From positions 586,605 through 650,604 of the forward strand of contig CACRXP010000315.1 of NCBI GenBank assembly GCA_902702965.1: 64,000 nt of DNA, in the 5' to 3' direction. Positions 21,150 through 33,239 of this stretch are shown in pieces. Position 1 is the first letter of the stretch; each line of letters starts with the position of its first letter. The translations under genes were made by a program, and so were the position numbers. Below the pieces are notes generated by a model that had not been told where the DNA came from, ran no database searches, and worked only from the letters and a program-made list of their open reading frames with translations. The DNA comes from Spirometra erinaceieuropaei (Eukaryota > Platyhelminthes > Cestoda > Diphyllobothriidea > Diphyllobothriidae).

Positions 21150-21345
21150 ACCCTCCCACGCCTCCGGTCTTCTTGACTCTGTCTTGAAACCGGGCCCTGG
21201 TAGGGAGTGGGGAAGATAGAGTGCGGTAAATGCTATGCAAGTCTACACTTACTATAAACTAAATCACGCACAATTTACCGTTCCTGCTGTCACCTTGCTG
21301 TGGAGTACACGGCGAAACTTATCGGAAAAGACGGTCGAACTGTCG
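21150..21345 (-). repeat. Repeat family E, copy 5
   Basis: Minus strand, same block order as at 19195 and continuing the direct duplication that starts at 20659. Confidence 0.65.
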
Positions 21346-21349
21346 TGTA

Positions 21350-21525
21350 CGCCAAATACCTGCTCCCTCCCCGCGTCCGGCCTTCTCGACTCTGTCTTGA
21401 CACTGGGTCCAAGTGGGGAGAGGGGAAGAGAGAGAGAGTGGTGGACGCTGCGCAGTTTCACTCTCGTTATCAAATAATTGACGCACAAGTCACCGTTCCT
21501 GCTACGCCCGGCGGAGTAGCACAAT
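21350..21525 (-). repeat. Repeat family E, copy 6 (tandem with copy 5)
   Basis: A second minus-strand family copy directly adjoining copy 5. It has TGTCTTGACACTGGGTCCAA and GAGAGGGGAAGAGAGAGAGA in the family positions. Confidence 0.6.
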
Positions 21526-21579
21526 ATGGACATGGTCTGAATTGATGATGCATAGTCGATGTATTTAAGCATAACTAAA

Positions 21580-22910
21580 ATGTCAACTGGCAAAAAGATG
21601 ATTGAAGGGCAGAGCTTTACTTGGTGAAATTGATGATCAAGACTAACGTTCATCACGCGCGCGATAGGAAATGCAGTTTCAGCCAAGACCGCGTTTCAGT
21701 TAGGACTCCTTTAGCCTGTGGAATCTGCAAGGTAGTTTGTCAATTTGTCACCACGTCACTTGCGCAAATGCATTTGTTTCCTGGCCACTTATGCCTCCAC
21801 AAGGTCTACTTTGGAGGTGCACAAGTCGCTTCATGGGTTTCTTTCTATCTGATGTCAACTTTTTGCGAAACCTACAGCGGGTGTAGTATAATGCACTGGA
21901 AACGAAGCCAGCGTACGATAGCTGGCACGATTAACGCAGTATGTCAGCATTCAGGGCATGCGGATTTCACGAAACTTACGGCAGCTAGTGTGTCTCGTGA
22001 AATGTTAACCTGAAAGGTGCTTTTATTAGAAAGGATTATTCAAGTAAGTTTATAACACAGATAATCGTACATCAATATCTTGACTTATAATAGGAATTTC
22101 GGATCCCACCTTTTAAAAGCGCTTCCCTCTGACCTCATACGAAAGCCGTATCCGCTTAAGGGAAAATTTAAGCAATATAAATTTTGCCACCAATTTACGA
22201 CGACCTCATGTATTAACAATTGATTTAAGGAAAACTTGTATGATAGGCATTCGTTCATGTGCCCATTTGGTGGTAAATTATGTATCATTTAAATCTTATT
22301 CCAGAGAAAAATGTCTCTTTTATTTCGAAGAAATGTTCCAATGCTCGAATAATTTCGAAATCGATCCGTTGTTGAATCCACGCTTAGATATTTCAAATTA
22401 CATATCATGTGATTTCAATGGCAAGAAAAATCACATATTTATCTGTGCTATTGAGTAGATAGCACATAGAGTTCACAACCGTTTGTAACAGATGTGGGTT
22501 TGTGGTATGAGCCATAAGCAGCAGTAATCAACCGACAGACATGACGCCATCGGAACGGATATCGTATGGTCCTAACAGTCTCATAAGTACATGCTGTTAA
22601 CAACAGAAGTCAGCTCTTCTGTAAGCATAACATCTAGCACAACGTAATTTCATAGCGAAGGAAAACAAGAAATAACATTTGTGTACATATTTTGAATATA
22701 CCCTACCGGCACATGACCCATTCGTTTGGAGGAGGCTAGGTGTGGCCTGACCCCACCTCCATTAAATCGCTACTGACGACTATCCTAGAAAGCACAGGAC
22801 GCAATCATGCGTGAATTCATTCATTAATGTAGGTTAATTAACCTGAAAGATGCACGGCTTCTTTAATGAAAGTCCACTTTACTCCTATGTAAAAGGGTAA
22901 CAATATCCTC
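21580..22910 (+). repeat. Direct duplication of ~1.35 kb, copy 1 (partner 23285)
   Basis: Matching order with 23285-24725: CTGCAAGG-AxTTTGTC followed by GCAAATGCATTTGTTTC, then CACAAGGTCTxCTT, AAAGGATTATTCAAGTAAG, TTCCAATGCTCGAATAATTT and finally GTTAATTAACCTGAAA-ATGCA. Identity is about 80 percent. The part from about 21985 recalls the outer arm of the foldback family, but no inverted partner is present. Confidence 0.7.
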
Positions 22911-23284
22911 TCTAAATAGATCAGAAGTGAAGTGATTGCCACTCAAACAACTATCTGTTTGTGATCTGCTGTTTAGTTTAGGATGGAATTGATGGTAAGG
23001 TGCGATTATGTAGCCCCACCTGATCTGCACAATACTGTTGGTTTGGGGTACAGGGTTAGAAATCTTGGCAAGGGGTTAGTGTGAGGGGTTAAAGCAGCCA
23101 TTTCTCAACCACTCAAATTACAACCGCGCATACCCAATAGCATTTTTAATGCAAATACTTAACCTCGTCACCCGTGTATTCCCCAGGCCACACCTCTAAA
23201 AACCCCGTTACCGCCCATCCGGTATTACACGTGGCTGGGGTTTGTTTACTTCAGATGGGGCTCCCTAACCACATGTAACTGAAT
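22911..23284. other. Unique spacer between the two direct copies
   Basis: Contains a GTTTAGTTTA-GATGGAA phrase shared with 19795; otherwise unrecognised. Confidence 0.4.
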
Positions 23285-24725
23285 TGATAAACCGGACTGA
23301 CGTTCATCCCTCACAGGATTAGAAGCCCTTTCATTCGAGACTATGTTTCGGTCAGGACTCGTTTAGCTTGTGAAATCTGCAAGGCAATTTGTCGATTGGT
23401 CACCCAGTCAACTGCGCAAAGGCATTTGTTTCTGGGCCAGCTATGCCCCCACAAGGTCTGCTTAGACAGGAAAAACAAAATTGTTAACTCGGCAGGGTAC
23501 TTCAAGGTCTTTTGGTCAATATGTTACTATTTCACAACAGAATCATGTGGGCTTCTGTTTCGGAAACGTGCTGAAATATAGCCACAAGTCAACAAACTAC
23601 ATTCAATACTATGATTGTACATGCTCTTTTCGAATGTGTAATAGCTTGTCTTTTGCAGAACATAGGACAATGCCAACAGCCGTGCCGATGGGGCCTTTGG
23701 ATGTTTGTAAGGCGTTTTATAGGTTCGATCCTGCCTGATGTCAGTATTCACGGCCTGTAGATTTCGTGAAACCCATAGCAGGTGATATTTCTCTTGAGAT
23801 ATTGTCCTGAAAGATGTTTCTACTAAAAAGGATTACTCAAGTAAGATTATAATACAGATAATCGTCAATTGGATTTTGAAATATAGTAGGAATGGCGGAT
23901 CTCACCTTTAGAAAGTGTTTCTTTTGCCATATAATAAGGCTGTATCTTTGTCGGTAATAGCATTCTGCCAATGCAAATTTTACCACCAATTTGCGATGAT
24001 CTCATGTAGTAAAATTGTCTAAAAAGAAAATTTGTATAAAAGGTAACACTTCTTGTACTCATTTGATAGTAAATTATGTATCGTTCAAGTTTCATTCTAG
24101 AGAAAATGATCCCTTTCTATTTCGAAAAAGTGTTCCAATGCTCGAATAATTTTGAACCTGAGCCGCTGTTGTATTCGCGCATAGATATTTCGAACTACAT
24201 ATCACGTGCTTTCAAGGCAAATGAAATTACATATTTATCTGTGCTATTGAGGAAATAGTACATAGAGTTTACAAAATTGTTAAACATATGTGGACATGTG
24301 GTATAAGCCATAGGCAGCATTGATCAACAGACAGACATGACGCCATCCGAATGGATATCTTATAGTCACAACAGTCTCATAAATGCAAGTTCTTTACAAC
24401 AGGAGACAGCTCTTCCGTGAGCACGACACTTAAATCCAACGCATTGATCTGGCGAAGGAAAACATGAAATAACATTTGTGTACATATTTTGTGAAGTATA
24501 TTTGAATATACTCTGCCGACCAATGACCCATTCATTTGGAGGGGGCTGGGTAGGGCCTGATCCCACCTCCGTTAAATCGGTACTGCCGACTACCCTAGAA
24601 AGAACAGGACGCGTCCATGCCTGAATTCATCCATTAATTTAAGTTAATTAACCTGAAATATGCAGTTCTCCTTTGATAAAAGTCCACTATAAGTCTATGT
24701 AAAAGGGCCACAATTTCCTCCACTG
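23285..24725 (+). repeat. Direct duplication of ~1.35 kb, copy 2 (partner 21580)
   Basis: Second copy in the same orientation. Frames over it do not correspond to those over copy 1, so the block is non-coding. Confidence 0.7.
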
Positions 24726-26035
24726 GCAGATTTGCCACCAAATGTGCGGTCATAATGCATATACGCATTACATGTCGTTTATTCCTCTCTGCAGGAAGTA
24801 AAAACGAGACTTTATTAGTATGGATATCATCGGAGCGCCATATACAATCACTTTAAACGTGACATGCGTACTTTCTATGCCGCAATTGAAGAACCGAATT
24901 TTACGATTCCGTCGAAATCTTCAGTGGTGGCCAACAAATCGCCAGGACGGCAAATGTCTGAACTGAGCTGAGAAGTATGTACGGGTAGGTTTTCCAATTA
25001 TTTAAATGATTATGGACCCCTGGATCTGCGAAAATCTTGTAAAAATTGAACACAGTTAGAGGCAGATGCTTTTTGGTGGACTTGCAAGAATTCAACCTGA
25101 AGGCGAAAATGCCACTTTCGATGACCAAGATGCTGTTTGCAGCCCTACCAACCAGAGATACTTAGCAACTCACGGACGCTATTGCAAGAGCGTCAAACTT
25201 GCATTATCACGCCCCTAAACGATGGAAGCTCTGTCCGTTGAGGAATTAGACAAGATCTGCCCAATGAAATAAACCCACGGCGGCAACGGTATTTCCCGAA
25301 ATGCGCTTTCAAATGCACTTTGACGGAATGAAGGTCTTCTAAGTGCCTAGGCGGTGTGTGTGGCCGATATGTGGTTGTATTAGCCACCCGGTTGTTAGGC
25401 AATCCTTCGTTTTCGGCACATTCTGCGGTTCTGGCAATGCTGAAGCATCGGACGACCACCTGGGTGACTGCGTAGAGAAACTCAAGGACTTCATGACTAA
25501 TGACCCCGCAAGCAGGGGTGGTTAGGCGGGGCATCGAGACTTCATTGAAAACAATCATACTGCACGAGCAGTCATTTTTACCGAGTGCGATTTTACTTTG
25601 CGGCGGGAAAGAAACTCATTCAAAAGACCGCATTACGCCGTGACTGAACCATCTTGGAATTGTGCAGCGTGATAGTAACTAAAATAAATATGTAGGTAAT
25701 ATATAAGCCACCTTTTTAGTTAAAAAAGATTTTAGAATTCTGGCTAAAAGTTTACATGACACGACATCTTCACATTTTTCATACGCTGTTATAACAAAAA
25801 TGCAGTAATCATACCACCACTTTCCATGACTGCTTCTGAATGTCAGAAACACTACTTCGGCAAGGTAAAACTGAATACGTTTGACTCATTTTCTACTAAA
25901 ATAGTCATGAAACATGCGCCTTTTCGACCTGAGCATTGTTCATTTTCCATAGATGTGTGCTCGGTTCTCCAGCGTCGCCTTATCAAATACTTAAAAATGG
26001 CAGGTACATTTCAGACCATTCCGCCTTAAATTATC
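24726..26035. other. Stretch without a recognised gene
   Basis: The longest frame is 25193-25558 on the minus strand (about 121 codons, with YRPHTPPRHLEDLHSVKV), which I cannot assign. Sequence at 25560-25690 vaguely recalls the right arm of the foldback family (ACCGAGTGC ... AAAGACCGCATTACGCC). Neither is strong. Confidence 0.35.
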
Positions 26036-26039
26036 AAAT

Positions 26040-27717
26040 AAATTGCTAAATGCGTGCGGCAGGCATATAGTGAATACTGTTGGTTGGGAGTAAACAGTAG
26101 AGGTTCAAAGAACGAAGTGCTGGTAAAGGAGAAAGGACCTGGGCGACCGTTTTTACGTTATTATTTGTGGTCGGGGAGTTATCCTTTAACCCCAGGCTTG
26201 CAGGACGTGGGGTTCGAACTTGGATTGTTTGGTCAAGGAGAGTTACTAAGTCAGACGCTCTGCAGGTTAACCAGGGGTCCGTTTTCTCTGTAAAAAATAG
26301 AGGAAGTATGCGTTACGCAGACGTTGTACAACGATTGTACAAATCTCGCATGCGTGGCGTGCCTCCTCTTGGGTTTGAGGCCTACTTTGTGCGATGCAAG
26401 CAATACGGCTTGAAATCAACCCTATTTTTGATGCTGCCACGTCGGGTATTTTGTTTTACCAATGATAGCTATCTTCTAGTCCAATGAAGCCTGCATGACT
26501 TTGCTTGGTATGTTCTGAGCACTGCACACTTTACAAATCCACATGTCACATCATCTACTCTCACAGCGCACACTTGCGACAGTTCGATGCAATTAATATC
26601 ATTTTCAGCACATTTCTTTGGACTTGCACTATGCGTTTACGGCTGCATGAAATCTGCGGGTAATTTTTTTTCACATGTTTGAGATCTACGAACATTAAAG
26701 AACTCGTTGTAATTGCAACTTTTCACAACAGGTGAATATCTCCCATCCTAAATACAACAGTAGGCGTCACACGCATTTTTTGCATATATGTACATAAAAT
26801 ACGTTAGCCGCTCATTAAGAGTGCAACAGGCTATACACAGACAGCTGTTTCACGGTCGTTAGCGATAATCAGTACGTCATAGGCCTTATGAAGTGAGGTA
26901 TATAAACATTTCTGGTAGGCGTGCGACCCTCATCGTTGTGGTTAGGATCTCACTCGATCCCATACTGCCCGCCCGCCAGCTTGCTGCTGGCAACAACGAA
27001 GGTTGTGCCATAGAACACATACCGCATACAACCTGGAAGCAGCTCACTTAAAGTGCGACAAGCCAGATGCAAAAAATCGTTTTACGCTCGTTATTGTGAT
27101 ATATATATGTTTTCGAAGAAGTAAATCGCCGACAAATTAATTGACGACTCAAATGACCATTTCTAGCCAGTTTGTCTCAACATACGTTTAGGGACATCTA
27201 TATTTCGGACACGATTTCAGTGGTTATTGGGCGTTAAGTTCCTACTTCTACCGGATATGCTTTCCTTACTAACAAGTAGAATGTTTTACCTTGTGAGTAC
27301 GACCGTTTTGAGGTAAATTAAAAGTGCAGATGCTCGTCTACTACGGTGGAAATTAGGACGAATAATTTGGGGTCGTTATTGGTTTAAAATAAGTTTGCTA
27401 GTTATGTAAATGGGTCTGAATACAAACAACATTATAGGGAACATCTATGTTTGAATAATTTGGCAATTTGATTTCAATCGTCTGTAGGCAAAGTTCGACC
27501 TACATTTAAGAACAGACTGTTTGAAAGTAGGAATATAGTCTCAGATGTGCAATGATACGCGACAGAAATAAAAACTAATACGTCCATCCAAATAATTCGA
27601 AATAAGTGTGCTCATTTTGCCTGAATGACATGAACTGTCATCATAGATATGGAACTGATAGGTCATTTTGAACTCTTTATGAAATCGGCATGTTTTGCAC
27701 ACACACACATACAAACA
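26040..27717 (+). repeat. Gene block copy 1, left half
   Basis: It aligns with 43030-44530 and 58740-59715: the SINE-c head, then GTTTCACGGTCGTTxxCGAT-AT and CATAGG-CTTAxGA, the CCGCCAGCTT-CTGCTGG phrase, and AGATATxGAAxTGATAGGT-xTTTT at the right. Similarity is about 75-80 percent with many indels. The block is interrupted after 27717 and resumes near 30961. Confidence 0.65.
26170..26290 (-). mobile_element. tRNA-derived SINE, family c, copy 1
   Basis: Minus strand: CCTGGTTAACCTGCAGAGCG is A-box-like and CAAGTTCGAACCCCACGTCC a good B box. Relatives at 43090 and 58800 sit at the same place in the other gene blocks. Confidence 0.55.
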
Positions 27718-27965
27718 CGACAGTTCGACCGTCGCATACGACGATGTCCACCGTATGCTCCACAGCAGGGTGGGGCAAGGACGGTGACTTGCGTCGGGTT
27801 TGTGGTGCCGGTAGACTTACACTGCATCTACCACGTTCTCTCCCCCTCTCCCGCCTGAACCCGGTGTAAAGACAGAGTCAAGAAGACCGGAGACAGGGAA
27901 GGGCGCAGGCGGAAGGCATGGTCGAGCCCGCATCATACCATTCCACTCCACACTTCCTGGTCCAC
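27718..27965 (+). repeat. Repeat family E, copy 7
   Basis: Starts CAGTTCGACCGTCGCATACG, has ATGCTCCACAGCAGGGTGGG and the GTGTAAAGACAGAGTCAAGA/GACCGGAGACAGGGAAGGGC blocks. It forms the left edge of the ~3.2 kb insertion that splits gene block 1. Confidence 0.7.
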
Positions 27966-28069
27966 ACAACAAAGAACCAGGTTTTTGACCAACGACATCA
28001 GAGAATGGAGGCTGACACGGCCGGAGAAACCGCACCTAGGCGTACCGCCAACGCCCGCCTTGGATCCCA

Positions 28070-28660
28070 CACAGTTCGAGTGCCATAAAGGCTGCATTGA
28101 GAAGGAAACATTACAGCCTGACTCTCAGACCACCAGCCGGCCATTCCACAACTACAGCACACACAACACTGGGCCGACTGCAAGGTCAAAGTTATCCCGT
28201 CAGTTGGCAACCTTCCAAGCCACGGCTTTTAGCGCACCGTGATAGTTTCAAGCGCGTCAGTTTGTTTATAGTGAGGAAAATAAGCTGAATCGTCGACCTC
28301 ACTCTCCCATCCCATTCCCGTACCTCAGCCACCGTCCAAGCTGGTCAGCTAACTGCAGTGGGGAATAGGCGCGGTGGCTGGCATATTCTATCGACCAGGT
28401 CTGCGCGCGCCACAAGCACGACCTGGCCCCCAATACACACAAACATCAGCATTTTACACAACAGGGGTTGAGCGGCGTATCTCTCACATGCATGACAGTG
28501 CCGTAGAAGGAGCTGTATCGACCCGGCCCCAGCCCACCAGCCCGCCACTCCACACAAACACACACAACTGGGCGGACTGCGTGGACTGAGTTGGAGCGTC
28601 AATAAGCAGCCTTCTTATCCACCACGCTTGACGTGTCGGGATAGTCTCAGGCTCGAGTCT
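28070..28660. repeat. Two related GC-rich pieces with CA-rich runs
   Basis: 28088-28240 and 28500-28660 share CACCAGCCxGCCACTCCACA and ACAACTGGGCxGACTGC. They look like parts of the 3' region of the RTE-type LINE that follows on the minus strand. No independent coding sense. Confidence 0.4.
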
Positions 28661-28813
28661 CTCATGCAACAGGAGCCACATGGAGACCAAGTCGAGACGC
28701 ACACTTCCCAATTGCCTAGGAGGTGGCAGTTGGGTGCTTGCGGTGGGTGATGGTGATGAGCGTTGAGATGGCGGTGATGGAGGATGTGATGGTTTGGTGC
28801 AGCCGGCGGTTGT

Positions 28814-30960
28814 CTACCGCAGGTTTTCGTGGATGCGCATGTGGCTGAATAGATCCATGCGGTGCGTGAATGTGCGGGGACAGTGAGGGCAATGGAAGCG
28901 GATGCGGTGGGTGTTGGTGGGTGCTTCAGGCACTGGTTCGCCAGTATCTGTGCGATGGATTCGCAAGTGACCAACCAGGCCGATGTGTGAGGTGAAGGTG
29001 CGGTCGCCGTTAGGGCATGTGTAATCCTGGTCTTCAGCTCTCGTGTCGACGGTGGTGGCGTTGATGTTAAGGAGGTGTCAGGATTGTGTGCAGTGTTGAT
29101 GTGCGTGGCAGGCGCCACAACGACAGGCGTTGGAGCAACGGAGGATAAGGAGGAGCAGGAGATGGAGGAAGAAGAAGGGGAGGAGGAAGAGGGGGAGGAG
29201 CAGGAGGAGGAGGAGGATAAAAGTGGCGGTCTAGGAGAGCGGTTAGTTGTAATTGGCGGCGGGAAAGACGAGGAAATGTTGGGCGGAAGGACGACGGTTG
29301 GTGCGGTCCGAGTGGTGTGGTTGATCTGGAGGTGTCCAACAAGCCCAATTCGTGCCCGGAATGTACGTTGACACATTGGAGGCAGTTGCGCGTTGGCATT
29401 GCGAGGTGTGCGCAGCTGGGACTTGCGTGCTTCACGTTTGGCTTTGGCAGCCGTGATGCGGCTGGCTTCGTAGATCGCAGCACCTGTCTTCACTGACCTT
29501 CTCCAGGTCGGTCGGTCGATTGCGGGCGAGGTCTTCCCAGTTGCTTGGGTTAATTTTCAGACATTTCAGGGAGGACTTCAGAGTATCATTGTAGCGGCAG
29601 ATTTAGCCTTCCTGGCGGCGGGAACCCTTGGCGACGTCTCCGTAGAAGAGTCGTTTGGGTAGCCGCTCATCATCCATCCGCACGAGATGGCCGCTCCAGC
29701 GCAGCCGCAGTTGTCTCAGCATGGTTTTGCTGCTGAAGATTCCAGTTCCCTCTAGTACATCCGTTTCGGGGATTCGATCCCGCCATCTCAGCCTGAGGAT
29801 GCGACGAAGACAACTGAGATGGACGTGGTTGAGTCGGCATGCCTGTTTCGTGTACACCGTCCAAGTCTCTGCTCCGTGCAACAGCGTCGTGAGGGTGACG
29901 GCCGTGTAAATCTTTAGCTTCTTGCTGAGCTGGAGACCATGACGATTCCAAACTATGCTTTGAAGGCGGCCGAAGGCTTTACTGACCTTCGAGATACTGT
30001 GGGCAATTTCATCATTGATTTTCGTGCTGCGGTAGAGGGTACTGCCCAGGTACGGTAAGTTCTCCACCACTTGCAGTTGGGTTCTGTTCATGCTAATTTG
30101 TTGTACATTGTGGGGAGGGGCTTTTTGGGTGGCCGTTGAGGCATGACCACCGTCTTCTCCGTGTTGATGACGAGACCGAAGTTCTCGCAGGCGGCGGAGA
30201 AGAGGTCCATGCGACTTTGCATGTCCTCTTCCGAGGTGGTGTTGAGGCCGCAGTCATCGGCGAAGAGAAGTTCAAGAACTGTGGTTGTGGATACGCGCGA
30301 TTTGAAGTGCATCTGCCGTTGATTGAGGAGGTGGCCGTCCGTCCTGTAGGCGATGCGGATCCCCGGACGTTCATCACGGTAGACATCCACCAACATGGCA
30401 GAGAACATAAGACTGAAGAGTATGGGCGTCAGGACGCAGCCCTGCTTCACTCCGTTGGTCACTGTAAATGCCACTGAGACAGCCCCGTTGTCCGTGACTC
30501 TCGCCATCATGTCCTCGTGGAGCTGACACACCATCTGAATGAATCCCTCGAGACAGCCAAATTTCTGCATGATCTTCCACAGTCTTTCATGATTCACCGT
30601 ATCGAAGGCTTTCGTCAGATCCACTAAGGTAGAGTACAGATGGGTCCGCATCTCTTGGCACTTCTCCTGAAGTTGACGGGCGGCGAAGATCATGTCCGTG
30701 GTCACGCGATGACAACGGAAGCCGCACTTGCTTTCCGGCAGAAGATCCTGTTCTAGGTGATTATTCAGGCGATTGAGGAGGATACGATCGGTGATTTTGT
30801 CCCGGCTATGTTCAGCAAAGAGATGCCTCGGGGGTTTTCGCAGAGCTGGCGGTTTCCTTCCAGCTTGTATAGGTGCACGATGGTTGCGTCTTTAAAATCT
30901 GGCGAGACTTTACCTTGACGCCACACCTCCTGGAAAAGCGCAGTCACACACACGCATACG
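28814..30960 (-). mobile_element. RTE-type LINE with C2H2-like fingers, 5'-truncated and frameshifted
   Basis: Read right to left: RT blocks from about 30955 (VSPDFKDATIVHLYK), then one long frame 30705-30088 with LVDLTKAFDTVNHERLW, VTNGVKQGCVL and the catalytic LLFADDCGL. A frameshift near 30090 is followed by YLGSTL, LKIYTAVTLTTLLHGAETWT and LRWSGHLVRMDDERLPKRLF. The C-terminal tail follows: GAAIYEASRITAAKAKREAR, a finger missing its first Cys (MCQRTFRARIGLVGHLQINH), a Ser/Pro-rich stretch, a finger with Cys-to-Gly (CPNGDRTFTSHIGLVGH) and a good third finger (CPHCPRTFTH). The stop is at 28814. At least three frame changes make it inactive. Endonuclease and 5' end are absent. Confidence 0.9.
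29145..29225. repeat. GGA/TCC-rich simple sequence inside the LINE
   Basis: A run of GGAGGA, GAGGAAGAAG and similar units. On the LINE strand it encodes Ser/Pro. The frame of the finger region changes across it, so slippage here probably caused the break. Confidence 0.7.
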
Positions 30961-31644
30961 TGTGCGGGACATAAAATTAAACTAGGAAGCTGGGCTATCT
31001 ACGGATGACTCAAACTTAGAAATATGTGGACCATTCAAAACAATGCAAATAATATCAAGCTTTCTCACTTATGATGCTTAAGAAACATTGGAAAACTAGC
31101 CCATACTTGACTAACCACAGCGTTTGTTAAAGCTTACGTGAAGAGTTATTTTCGGCTTTTCTAATAATTACTAACAATCAATTCCATGTAATGCCAAGAA
31201 ATGGCAAGCATTCTGCGAGAACTCACTTGATTTCCGAAGTCTTTATTAGAAGCCGAATTTCTAGGGTTTTTGACCGCACTGCAAAAGCAATAGGCAATAC
31301 CGTACGCTGTCCCGGACACAGTCACTCACTAAACATAGAATATACTTATATGACCTCTTGAATTCATAAAATACCTGTGTTTTATGCCAAATGGCGTAAG
31401 GTTCCTAAGTTACGAGCTTGTGAGTCAACAGAAGATGTTCTGAAGGCCGTCACTGTGGGTCGCTTGCATTACGAATACACCTGAAACCATTGTTCTCGGC
31501 AGATATTCGGGTCCTGGTTTTCATTACTTTATTTCTCCGCCGTTTGGCACTGTGGTCACTCACCTGTGATTTATTAAGTTAAAGTTTCATTACTTGCAGC
31601 GTGTCATGTATTTAGTTGCAAAATCATAGTCTACTCGCTTGTAG

Positions 31645-31877
31645 AGGAATTGGACTGCAAAAATGACGGCACAGACATGCAGCACCTACTACGCCATATT
31701 TCGTCACTCCGTTTGGATATTTATCATAAAGGTGATACATTCACACGGTTCACAATAGATCCTTCCAAAGATCCTCTCATGGGCGATTGTAAACCTGAGG
31801 ACACCCATCCTATGCTGAATACAAACATTACCTGTACTATTCAATTTGAAGCTGTTGCATGTAATTTGGAGCTTTGG
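31645..31877 (+). CDS. Unknown gene, copy 1, exon A
   Basis: A 233 bp exon preceded by CGCTTGTAG and followed by the donor GTATGT. It starts with the last two bases of a codon, so at least one earlier exon must exist; I could not place it. It reads DCKNDGTDMQHLLRHISSLR and later DTFTRFTIDPSK, ending in LELW. The other two copies have exactly the same exon length with no indel, while the surrounding introns and flanks are full of indels. This is the signature of selection on protein sequence. I do not recognise the family. No signal peptide or membrane segment is seen. Confidence 0.65.
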
Positions 31878-32208
31878 GTATGTTTATTGATAAATCTTGT
31901 ATGAGTGTTCAGGTGTAAGTGTTCCTGACTCATTATTATAAACGCAAATTTCGAATGAGTGGACTCAGATCTGATCGTTAAAATGTTATGCATAAAAAAG
32001 TAATGGATTCGTCAGAATCTTATATGTCCTTTTAGGCCTCCCTGTTGCTATGTTTCAGCTTAATATAAATTTTGGAGACTTTTGATGGAAAAGCATACAC
32101 TCAAACACGATTTGTTTTGCGTGATTCTTTTCCCCGCATTTTGCAAAGTTTTCCAATTTTAATCCTTAGTAATATTGTGTTACTGAAGCCTTTGTTCTGC
32201 CCCAATAG
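31878..32208 (+). other. Intron between exons A and B, copy 1
   Basis: 331 bp with GTATGT donor and a pyrimidine-poor CCCCAATAG acceptor. Its length is close to 328 and 332 bp in copies 2 and 3. The phase is 0. Confidence 0.55.
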
Positions 32209-32565
32209 GGAACGATCGGAGCAACCAATCAGTCAGTCATTACGCAACACCTGCATCTCGAATTAGAGCACGTGAATGCCGTGGCTACTTTTGAGCGTCG
32301 TGTAGAACGAGGTTGCATCTGGAATGTCTCTCGGCTGCGTCTTCTCAGCCTATTCTTCCACCATCTAGAAGCAGTCGTTCAAATCGCACTTGCGAAAAGG
32401 ACAGAGATCTCCCGGACTTCTTGGGTCAATGCGTCGATAGCGAAACTGCCAATGTATACAAAGGAATTATTTGAAATCAGCCAATTACCCGGTTGTGCTT
32501 CCCAATCGCTGAGAGGCCGTGCTTCACGAAGAAACTATTTGTCTTGTTTGAAAACACGAAACTAA
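32209..32565 (+). CDS. Unknown gene, copy 1, terminal exon B
   Basis: From the acceptor the frame is open for 118 codons to a TAA. It includes ATNQSVITQHLHLELEHV, NAVATFERRVERGC, VSRLRLLSLFFHHLEAVVQI and LPMYTKELFEISQLPGCASQ. The 21 codons before the internal GTG keep the frame in all copies, which fixes the acceptor. The protein looks soluble and helical. With exon A it gives about 195 residues plus an unseen N-terminus. No polyadenylation signal as good as in copy 3 is present. Function unknown. Confidence 0.65.
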   Translation, partial: GTIGATNQSVITQHLHLELEHVNAVATFERRVERGCIWNVSRLRLLSLFFHHLEAVVQIALAKRTEISRTSWVNASIAKLPMYTKELFEISQLPGCASQSLRGRASRRNYLSCLKTRN

Positions 32566-33239
32566 GTTTGGAAGTACTGTGCTAAATACATGATATGAGA
32601 GATGGGTGTGTATGAGCAGAATGTTATGGTCGCTGGGTTTCTATGACTTTCAGGGGGAAATCTGAAATATAAGGAAAGCAGGAGTCGTCTACTTAGTCGG
32701 GTTAGGGTTTTTTGAACGCTTGATAAAACGAACTGTTATATGTCATAACTTCACAAAATGAGCTGTTAAATGACATAACTAGGATGCATGAGATGCCCTA
32801 TTTGTGGACGTGACGTTTGTCGTCAGCGTCGCGTAAGTAACTTCTTGCCACCCAATAAAAATCATCTACTGCGCAATTACTACTTAAACGAGTGAACTAT
32901 GACCTGATTAATTACTTGGGAGAGCAATGAATTTCGTTTTACTGCCTGGTTGAAGTGAGATCTCCAGATCGTTTGCAGATATAAGAAAAATGTGTCGAAC
33001 AGTTGGCCTTCCAGACGTCTTAGAGTCGAAGATAATCTGGTGGTTGTGCTGGGAAGAGTCGGTTATATGCCAACATTAGTACATTGGTGTCAGAAAAGTG
33101 TTCTCCCTCCGACATTACCGAGTCTAACTGATGTCTCTCCAAACAGTTTACTTAGAATAATCACGATGGGCTAGCATGTCCCAACCGTATTAAGAAGAAA
33201 ACTCTTCACTGCTGTCTATATATAAGCAGTTTGTTACTA

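Noticed and set aside
28370..28600. Opposing open frames in the CA/GC-rich stretch
   Set aside because: Low-complexity sequence without stops on both strands; no motif and no partner.
29067..29483. 138-codon Pro/Ser-rich minus-strand frame
   Set aside because: It is an alternative frame of the RTE-type LINE tail, not a separate protein.
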